Assembly (NCBI GenBank): GCA_964612485.1
Contig: CAZTFF010000014.1
Span: 44,060-108,059 of the forward strand
Origin: JAFGNV01 sp964612485
Lineage (GTDB): Bacteria; Chloroflexota; Anaerolineae; 4572-78; J111
Length of the DNA: 64,000 nucleotides
Direction of reading: 5' to 3'
Below the pieces are notes generated by a model. The model did not search any database. It was given only the letters and a program-made list of their open reading frames with translations, and was not told the origin of the DNA. Shown here one piece after another: positions 58,884 to 64,000 of the stretch (positions are counted from its first letter, which is position 1; every line of letters starts with the position of its first letter). A program made the position numbers and the translations under genes.

Positions 58884-60455
58884 ATGACTACCGAATCTCT
58901 CGAAACCGATGTCCTCATCATCGGCAGCGGCATAGCCGGCGGCACGGCGGCCCTGCAACTGGCCGACGCCGGTATTGCCGTAACGCTGGTAACGCGCTCC
59001 AAAGTTCCCGGCGAAACCAACACCTACTACGCCCAGGGCGGCATCATCTATCGCGGGCCGAACGACTCGCCGGAACTGCTGGCCGAGGACGTTCACCGGG
59101 CCGGCGCGGGCCACAGCAACCCGGAGGCCGTCACCATTATGGCCGAAGAAGGGCCGGATTTAGTCAAAAAAATCTTGATGGAGCGGATCAACGTGCCGTT
59201 TGACCATACCCCCGAAGGCGAGTTGGCCCTGGCCCTGGAAGGCAGCCACGCCTCGGCCCGCATCTTGCACGCCACCGACGCCACGGGCCGGGCCATTGAA
59301 GTGGAACTCATCAAACACCTGACCGATCACCCCAACATTACTTTTCTGACCGGCACCACTGCGGTCGATCTGCTCACCCCGGCCCACCACTCGCTCAACC
59401 GGCTGGATATTTACGCGCCCCACGCCTGCGTGGGCGCTTATTTGCTGGATCGGGCAGGCAACCGGGTGATCCGCTGCATTGCCAAACGCACCATTTTAGC
59501 TACCGGCGGGCTGGGCCAGATATTCTTACGCACCACCAACCCCTCCGGCGCGCGGGGCGACGGCCTGGCCATGGCTTACCGGGCCGGCGCGCGCGCCATC
59601 AACAGCGAGTTTGTGCAGTTCCATCCCACCACCTTCCACCGCCCGCCCGCGCCTAACTTTCTCATTTCCGAGGCGGTACGCGGGGCCGGGGCGCGGCTGG
59701 TGAACGCCGACGGCCGGCCGTTTATGCAAAACTACGCCCCGGAGTGGAAAGACCTGGCCCCGCGCGATGTAGTCTCGCGCAGCATGCACGAAGAAATGCT
59801 TACCAAAGAGGTGCGCAACCTGTACCTGGACCTGCGCTCTTACATTGCCGCCAATAAGATCCGCGAAGAATTCCCCAATATTTACGAGCAGTGTTTGCGA
59901 TACGGCGTGGACATTACCCGCGAGCTGGTGCCGGTGGTGCCGGCGGCCCACTACGCCTGCGGCGGCGTGTGGACCGATATGTGGGGCCGCACCACCATCG
60001 AGCATTTGTACGCCGTGGGCGAGGTGGCCTGCACCGGGGTTCACGGGGCCAACCGGCTGGCCAGCGCCTCGCTGCTGGAAGGGCTGACCTGGGGCTGCCG
60101 GGCCGCGCAGCATATTCAAGGTACCCTGGCGGGGCAGGCGGCCCCCAATGCCGCTAACATCCCCGCCTGGGAAGCTACCGGCCAATTTGCGCCCGATCCG
60201 GCCCTGATCAGCCAGGATATGACCGCTATCAAAAATATTATGTGGAACTACGTGGGCCTGGTACGCAACAAGCACCGCCTGCGCCGCGCCATGAGCGAGC
60301 TGCGCCACCTGGAAGTGGAAATTGAAAACTTCTACCGCCGCACCTGGCTCACCGACCCGATGATCGGCCTGCGCAACGCCGTGCGCGCGGCCATTATTGT
60401 GACCACCGCTGCCTGGGAAAATCGCGGCAGCGTGGGCTGCCATTACCGGGTGTGA
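58884..60455 (+). CDS. nadB: L-aspartate oxidase
   Basis: 523 residues. It oxidises aspartate to iminoaspartate, the first step of NAD synthesis. FAD-binding IIGSGIAGGTAALQLADAG, TYYAQGGIIYRG, LATGGLGQIFLRTTNPSGAR (part), FVQFHPTTFH, the active Arg region SRSMHEEM, and VHGANRLASASLLEGLTWG support the NadB call within the succinate dehydrogenase flavoprotein family. ATG at 58884 is preceded by GAGGAAAGG. Long open frames on the opposite strand are G/C shadows. Confidence 0.95.
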   Translation: MTTESLETDVLIIGSGIAGGTAALQLADAGIAVTLVTRSKVPGETNTYYAQGGIIYRGPNDSPELLAEDVHRAGAGHSNPEAVTIMAEEGPDLVKKILMERINVPFDHTPEGELALALEGSHASARILHATDATGRAIEVELIKHLTDHPNITFLTGTTAVDLLTPAHHSLNRLDIYAPHACVGAYLLDRAGNRVIRCIAKRTILATGGLGQIFLRTTNPSGARGDGLAMAYRAGARAINSEFVQFHPTTFHRPPAPNFLISEAVRGAGARLVNADGRPFMQNYAPEWKDLAPRDVVSRSMHEEMLTKEVRNLYLDLRSYIAANKIREEFPNIYEQCLRYGVDITRELVPVVPAAHYACGGVWTDMWGRTTIEHLYAVGEVACTGVHGANRLASASLLEGLTWGCRAAQHIQGTLAGQAAPNAANIPAWEATGQFAPDPALISQDMTAIKNIMWNYVGLVRNKHRLRRAMSELRHLEVEIENFYRRTWLTDPMIGLRNAVRAAIIVTTAAWENRGSVGCHYRV

Positions 60456-60464
60456 GGGGCTAAA

Positions 60465-61013
60465 ATGACCAAGAAAAAAAACACCCCCCGCCAAAAAAAG
60501 GGGCTGGTGATTGTGAACACCGGCAACGGCAAGGGCAAAAGCACCGCCGCTATCGGCATGATAACGCGCGCCTGGGGCCGGGATATGAAGGTGGGCGTGA
60601 TACAGTTTCTCAAGCACGAAAAGGCCCGCTTCGGGGAGGTCAAGGCCGCCGAGCGCATGGGCATCGACTGGATTGCCACCGGCGACGGCTTCACCTGGAC
60701 CAGTAAAGACATGGACGAGACCGAAGCCCGCGCCCGGCACGGCTGGGAAATTGCCAAAGAACGCATTGCCGGCGGCGGGTACGAGCTGCTGGTGCTGGAC
60801 GAGTTCACCTACCCCCTGCATTATGAGTGGCTGGATACCGGCGCGGTGATCGACTGGCTCAAGGCCAACAAACCCCCAATGCTGCACCTCATTATCACCG
60901 GCCGCTACGCGCCGGAAGCCCTGATCGAGCACGCCGATTTAGTGACCGAGATGAGGCTGATCAAGCACCCCTACCAGGCGGGCATCAAGGCCCAGCCGGG
61001 TATTGAGTTTTAA
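60465..61013 (+). CDS. cobO: Cob(I)yrinic acid a,c-diamide adenosyltransferase
   Basis: 182 residues of the CobA/CobO/BtuR family. It adds the 5'-deoxyadenosyl group from ATP to corrinoids. P-loop NTGNGKGKSTAAIGM (~19-33), VIQFLKHEKARFGE, DEFTYPLHYEW and LIITGRYAPEALIEHADLVTEM are intact. It starts 9 bp after nadB with AGGGG upstream, so it is probably cotranscribed with the nad genes. It ends just before a 22-bp tandem repeat and an assembly gap. Confidence 0.95.
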   Translation: MTKKKNTPRQKKGLVIVNTGNGKGKSTAAIGMITRAWGRDMKVGVIQFLKHEKARFGEVKAAERMGIDWIATGDGFTWTSKDMDETEARARHGWEIAKERIAGGGYELLVLDEFTYPLHYEWLDTGAVIDWLKANKPPMLHLIITGRYAPEALIEHADLVTEMRLIKHPYQAGIKAQPGIEF

Positions 61014-61022
61014 GCCAGGGTT

Positions 61023-61099
61023 AACGAACAGCTTCACTTTTCTAAACGAACAGCTTCACTTTTCTAAACGAACAGCTTCACTTTTCTAAACGAACAGCT
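61023..61099. repeat. 22-bp tandem repeat running into an assembly gap
   Basis: CGAACAGCTTCACTTTTCTA plus AA repeats with exactly 22 bp between units (61025, 61047, 61069, 61091) until the N run. Beyond the gap the motif returns inverted (AGTGAAGCTGTTCG, ~61212-61225), so the ends could pair. True copy number unknown. Confidence 0.9.
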
Positions 61100-61199
61100 N
61101 NNNNNNNNNNNNNNNNNNNNNNNNNNNNNNNNNNNNNNNNNNNNNNNNNNNNNNNNNNNNNNNNNNNNNNNNNNNNNNNNNNNNNNNNNNNNNNNNNNN
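61100..61199. other. Assembly gap (100 N)
   Basis: Exactly 100 unknown bases inside the 22-bp repeat, probably a placeholder. Confidence 0.98.
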
Positions 61200-61267
61200 T
61201 CACTCTAACGAGTGAAGCTGTTCGCTGTTATCTATTAACAGTTGTGGCTAGGTTTAGAACAGGCGCA

Positions 61268-61432
61268 AGTATGCCCGACCCTCACCCCAACCCTCTCCCA
61301 AAGGGAGAGGAAGTAAAATCCCCTTCCCTTTGGGAGGGGTTAGGGGAGGACGCGGAGTTCGGCGGCCCGGTGATGTTGACCGGGAGTAAAATCCCCTTCC
61401 CTTTGGGTGAGGGTTAGGGGAGGGCATATCCG
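61268..61432. repeat. Compound C/T-G/A-rich intergenic repeat
   Basis: TATGCCCGACCCTCACCCC, several CTCCCAAAGGGAGAGG and AAAATCCCCTTCCCTTTGGG units, and the closing GAGGGTTAGGGGAGGGCATA. The ends are imperfectly inverted and the inner units form hairpins. No coding sequence. Confidence 0.7.
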
Positions 61433-61438
61433 GTTGCC

Positions 61439-61825
61439 TCAAGCGCCGTCTTTGCTAAACTCTGTTTGGCCCAACACGCGCTTGAACTCTTTGCCGGGGG
61501 TGAACAGGGGCAGCACCTTTTTGATATTATGGGCCGAAACCGCTTCTTCTGTTTCCACGCCTTCGCTCTGGATGCGCAGCCGGAACGAGCCGAGGTCGCC
61601 TAGCTCCACAATATTGCCGTCCGTCAGCTCGCGGGGGATCAGGGTAAGCAGCGCTTCCAGCACGGCCAGGGTATCCACGGAACTGACGGTGGAGATTTCG
61701 GCGATCTGGTTGGCCAGCCGCCGCAGGGTGACGCGCCCGCTGCTCTTGATAGAGGGGTAATACTTGGGCGGGGCCGTGGGGTTGGCCGGGTTATTACGCG
61801 TGATCACATTGTACTTAACAGTCAT
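61439..61825 (-). CDS. HU-family DNA-binding protein (HU-HIG type)
   Basis: 128 residues. The N-terminal part KYNVITRNNPANPTAPPKYY precedes an HU/IHF-like fold: RVTLRRLANQIAEISTVSSV, DTLAVLEALLTLIPRELTDG and IVELGDLGSFRLRIQ, as in the histone-like proteins common in Bacteroidetes. It should bind DNA non-specifically or at bent sites. ATG at 61825 follows AGGAGG. A G/C hairpin (arms ACGCGCCGGC/GCCGGCGCGT, 61861-61885) lies in its upstream region. Its 3' end faces the compound repeat and the 22-bp array. A longer paralogue is at 5116. Confidence 0.88.
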   Translation of the reverse strand: MTVKYNVITRNNPANPTAPPKYYPSIKSSGRVTLRRLANQIAEISTVSSVDTLAVLEALLTLIPRELTDGNIVELGDLGSFRLRIQSEGVETEEAVSAHNIKKVLPLFTPGKEFKRVLGQTEFSKDGA

Positions 61826-61932
61826 GAAAGCCTCCTATGGTATAATGGTTTGATTTTTTTACGCGCCGGCGGGGGGCCGGCGCGTCTTTTTCGTTTTTTA
61901 TTGTAAAGCATTTTTGCGAAATGCACAAGATG

Positions 61933-61960
61933 TTGAGTTTTAATTCAGTTGGGGTATAAT
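61933..61960 (+). promoter_or_regulatory. Sigma-70 promoter for the membrane protein-STAND unit
   Basis: TTGAGT (61933-61938) and consensus TATAAT (61955-61960) are 16 bp apart, ~50 bp before the GTG start at 62010. Confidence 0.7.
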
Positions 61961-62009
61961 AGAGGGCAGGTGGTCTTGCCAACCAACAAAACGTTCCGGG
62001 AGGTGTTTC

Positions 62010-62336
62010 GTGAGTATATCTGCTATCATTATGTGGGCGCTGGTTATTGTGCTGGCCCTGGCCCTGGTGGGCTATTTGCTGCGCCGGGCCGGCTTTACGG
62101 TGAACAAGATCAAGGCCGTGATCCCCGGCGTGGTAGAAGTGGAGGCCGGCCGCCCAACGGAGGCCGCGCCCGACAGCGCCGCCGCTGCGCCGGCCCATTT
62201 CAGCCAGGAAGCCACCGGCGGCGGCGTGATCCACAAAGGGAAGATTGAAGCGCCCGCCGGCAGCGCGGCCGGAGCCAGCCAAAAAGCCTCGGGACCGGAC
62301 AGCCGGTTAGATGACGTTGAGATCAGGCTGGAGTAA
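62010..62336 (+). CDS. Small single-pass membrane protein upstream of the STAND gene
   Basis: 108 residues from GTG at 62010, after GGGAGGTG. One N-terminal transmembrane helix (IIMWALVIVLALALVGYLL), a basic stretch (RRAGFTVNKIKAV), then an Ala/Pro/Gly-rich soluble tail with ATGGGVIHKGKIEAPAG and an acidic end DDVEIRLE. No enzymatic motif. Three bases separate its stop from the ATG of the STAND protein, so the two are made together. The tail may be a membrane dock for the STAND protein (inference). Confidence 0.75.
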   Translation: MSISAIIMWALVIVLALALVGYLLRRAGFTVNKIKAVIPGVVEVEAGRPTEAAPDSAAAAPAHFSQEATGGGVIHKGKIEAPAGSAAGASQKASGPDSRLDDVEIRLE

Positions 62337-62339
62337 ACT

Positions 62340-64000
62340 ATGCCGCCTGTCCCGCCCGTTGTTCTGCCCCATTTCACCAATCGAGATCATCAAAAAGAAA
62401 CCTTTGCCGCCCTGTGGCGCAACCAACAGTGGGTGGTGGTTTTTACCGGCCTGAGCGGCCACGGCAAAAGCAGCCTGTTAGATTGGCTCATTGTTAACAA
62501 ATGCCACGCCCAAAACATAGCCTGGACCAAAATTGACCTGCACGGCGGCCTGGACCCGGCCCTGATCATTGAAGGGCTGGCCCACCTGCTGCCGCCCCAG
62601 GCGGCCCGGCGCTACCGCGCCCAGGCGCAAACCATTACCCGGGATTATTACCGCAGCCGCCAAAAGCTGCTGGAAGCCGGCAGCGCCCGCTCCATAGAAG
62701 CGATACAACATGCCGAACAAGGCGGGCAAATCAGCCAGGCCAATATTCATATTGACACCGGGCAGCGCGAGGCCCAGGCCGAGCTGACCCGCCTGTACCA
62801 CGAGCGGCTGACCGCGGCCCTGAGCGCCGAGCTGTTAGGGCTGCCCGACCAACCGGCCGTGATCTTTTTGGATACGTACGAGCAGGCCCAGGATACCCGG
62901 CCGGACCGCCCGCCGGAACAGGTAAAATGGCTGTGGAGCCTGATGGCCCGCAGCCAGCACGCCAACCCCCGGCTGCGGGTGGTGGTGGGCAGCCGGCAGG
63001 ATGTGGTGTACGCCCCGGCCCGGGCCTGGCGCGCCCACTGCCCGCTGGAAGCCTTTAGCCGGGCCGACGCCGCCCAATTTCTGGACGACTGGAGCGAAGG
63101 ACAGTTTCCGGCCCGGCTGCGCGATACCATTTTTGAACTGACCGGCGGCCACCCTATGCTGACCGAAATGGCCGCCGAATTGTGGCGCGACGGCCGGCAG
63201 GCCGGGCAGCCCCTGACCCTGGCCGAACTTAAAGACGGCCTGCTGCACCGTTCGGCGGAAGAGTGGCTTTACGGCCGCATTATCAACCGGCTGGAACGGC
63301 TGGGCGACCCCCGGCTGGTAGCCGCCGCCCGCTACGGGCCGCTGCTGCGCGGCTTTACCATGCGCAGCCTGAACGCGGTGCTGCCGGAGGCCGCCGAGCC
63401 GCTGGACGACCCGGCTTTTCGCCGCTTTTGCGGCTACGCCTTTATTAAACGGACCGCCCCGGGCTGGGCGTTTCACGACCTGATGCGCCAGGTGCAGTGC
63501 GCCTACCTGACCCGGCAGGACGACCCGGAAGTAGCAGCCGGCCACCGGCGGGCCGCCGATTTTTTTGACCAACGGGCCGCCGCCGGGCAAGACCCCGAAG
63601 ACAGCCGCAACGCCCTGTACCACCGCTGCTTTTTAGACCCCGCCGGCATGTTTGAGGCGTGGGAGAACGAAACCTTTGCCGCCCAACTGGCCGGCCGGCG
63701 CGAGTGGTGGGCCGAACTGCTGGCCGTACTGGAAGCCCCGGCCCAACAGCGGCGGCTGGAACCGGCGCAGCAGGCAAAACTTTTGCAGCGGCGCGGCATG
63801 TGGCACGCGCGCGGCTACAGCATGAAGGCCGCCCTCGACAGTTACCGGCAGGCCCTCGACCTCTTCCGCGCCGTCGGCCCAGCCGATGAAACATCGGCCC
63901 GGCTGGGCGAAGCCAACACCCGGAAGGCCATCGGCGATGTGCAACGCTTCAAAAAGGAAAACGAGGCCGCCCTCGACAGTTACCGGCAGGCCCTCGACCT
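62340..64000 (+). CDS. STAND-like NTPase with C-terminal TPRs, 3' end outside window
   Basis: The frame opens at ATG 62340 (GGAG upstream) and runs without a stop through the end, at least 553 codons. Walker A is FTGLSGHGKSSLL (Gly37-Ser44), Walker B is AVIFLDTYEQA, and VVVGSRQD fits a sensor region. A helical and winged-helix-like part follows (HPMLTEMAAELW, LEAFSRADAAQFL). From ~63820 TPR-like units begin: ALDSYRQALDLFRAVG recurs 138 bp later with the same bases. STAND proteins switch on by nucleotide exchange after TPRs sense a partner; many serve in immunity or regulation. There is no recognisable effector domain in the visible part. Confidence 0.82.
   Translation, partial: MPPVPPVVLPHFTNRDHQKETFAALWRNQQWVVVFTGLSGHGKSSLLDWLIVNKCHAQNIAWTKIDLHGGLDPALIIEGLAHLLPPQAARRYRAQAQTITRDYYRSRQKLLEAGSARSIEAIQHAEQGGQISQANIHIDTGQREAQAELTRLYHERLTAALSAELLGLPDQPAVIFLDTYEQAQDTRPDRPPEQVKWLWSLMARSQHANPRLRVVVGSRQDVVYAPARAWRAHCPLEAFSRADAAQFLDDWSEGQFPARLRDTIFELTGGHPMLTEMAAELWRDGRQAGQPLTLAELKDGLLHRSAEEWLYGRIINRLERLGDPRLVAAARYGPLLRGFTMRSLNAVLPEAAEPLDDPAFRRFCGYAFIKRTAPGWAFHDLMRQVQCAYLTRQDDPEVAAGHRRAADFFDQRAAAGQDPEDSRNALYHRCFLDPAGMFEAWENETFAAQLAGRREWWAELLAVLEAPAQQRRLEPAQQAKLLQRRGMWHARGYSMKAALDSYRQALDLFRAVGPADETSARLGEANTRKAIGDVQRFKKENEAALDSYRQALD

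Noticed and set aside
59526..60932. 468-codon open frame on the minus strand opposite nadB and cobO
   Set aside because: The plus strand encodes two clear enzymes; the antisense frame has no family motifs and reflects codon bias in G/C-rich DNA.
61023..61225. CRISPR array cut by the gap
   Set aside because: Units are direct 22-bp tandem copies without unique spacers.

Overview
The window looks like a stretch of an uncultured Chloroflexota genome, probably from an Anaerolineae-like lineage and assembled from a metagenome. This is inference. It rests on the many membrane-anchored proteins with Pro/Thr-rich linkers and SH3b domains, HU-type proteins with extra domains, a STAND/TPR giant protein, a bacterial alpha-2-macroglobulin, and two runs of exactly 100 N (42701-42800, 61100-61199), each next to a tandem repeat. 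No rRNA, phage, CRISPR array or transposase gene was seen. One tRNA-Gly is present.

Layout. 1-12 kb: an alpha-2-macroglobulin cut by the window start, a YheT-type hydrolase, a phased array of nine tetO-like palindromes in front of an HU/Ig-like DNA-binding gene, tRNA-Gly(CCC) with a consensus promoter, signalling genes (PAS-STAS, FHA, a response regulator), several broken genes, and a tandem pair of probable small RNAs. 12-26 kb: housekeeping genes (trxB, serA, ftsK, pdxT, Nudix, obgE, nadD), two SH3b surface proteins, a B12-binding radical SAM enzyme and an ArsA-type ATPase. 26-43 kb: carbohydrate metabolism, with a GH13_18 phosphorylase, an ABC sugar transporter whose binding protein carries a LysM domain, a SulP-STAS-rhodanese transporter, two GT4 glycosyltransferases and a likely glucosylglycerate pathway (GpgS with fused Usp domains, then a GpgP-like phosphatase). 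43-48 kb: a radical SAM protein, oligoendopeptidase F, a HAD phosphatase and an unrecognised gluzincin-like membrane protein.

48-61 kb is a cobalamin and NAD region on one strand: a CobD-like decarboxylase, a cobalamin riboswitch with terminator, btuF-btuC-btuD uptake genes, a GNAT enzyme, cobT, cobQ, cbiB, nadC, nadA, nadB and cobO. Together they take up and remodel corrinoids and make quinolinate and nicotinate mononucleotide; nadD lies at 21.2 kb. 61-64 kb: repeats, a second HU-type gene, and a two-gene unit of a small membrane protein and a STAND NTPase with TPRs that runs off the window end.

The most unusual signals are: (1) the 22-bp-phased palindrome array and a second 22-bp-period array, each near an HU-type gene; (2) two tandem small-RNA units with a compensatory base change and an exposed CCCUCCCUCC segment; (3) a cluster of internally deleted or chimeric signalling genes; (4) a long structured leader before the LysM-binding-protein gene; (5) the terminal STAND-TPR unit.
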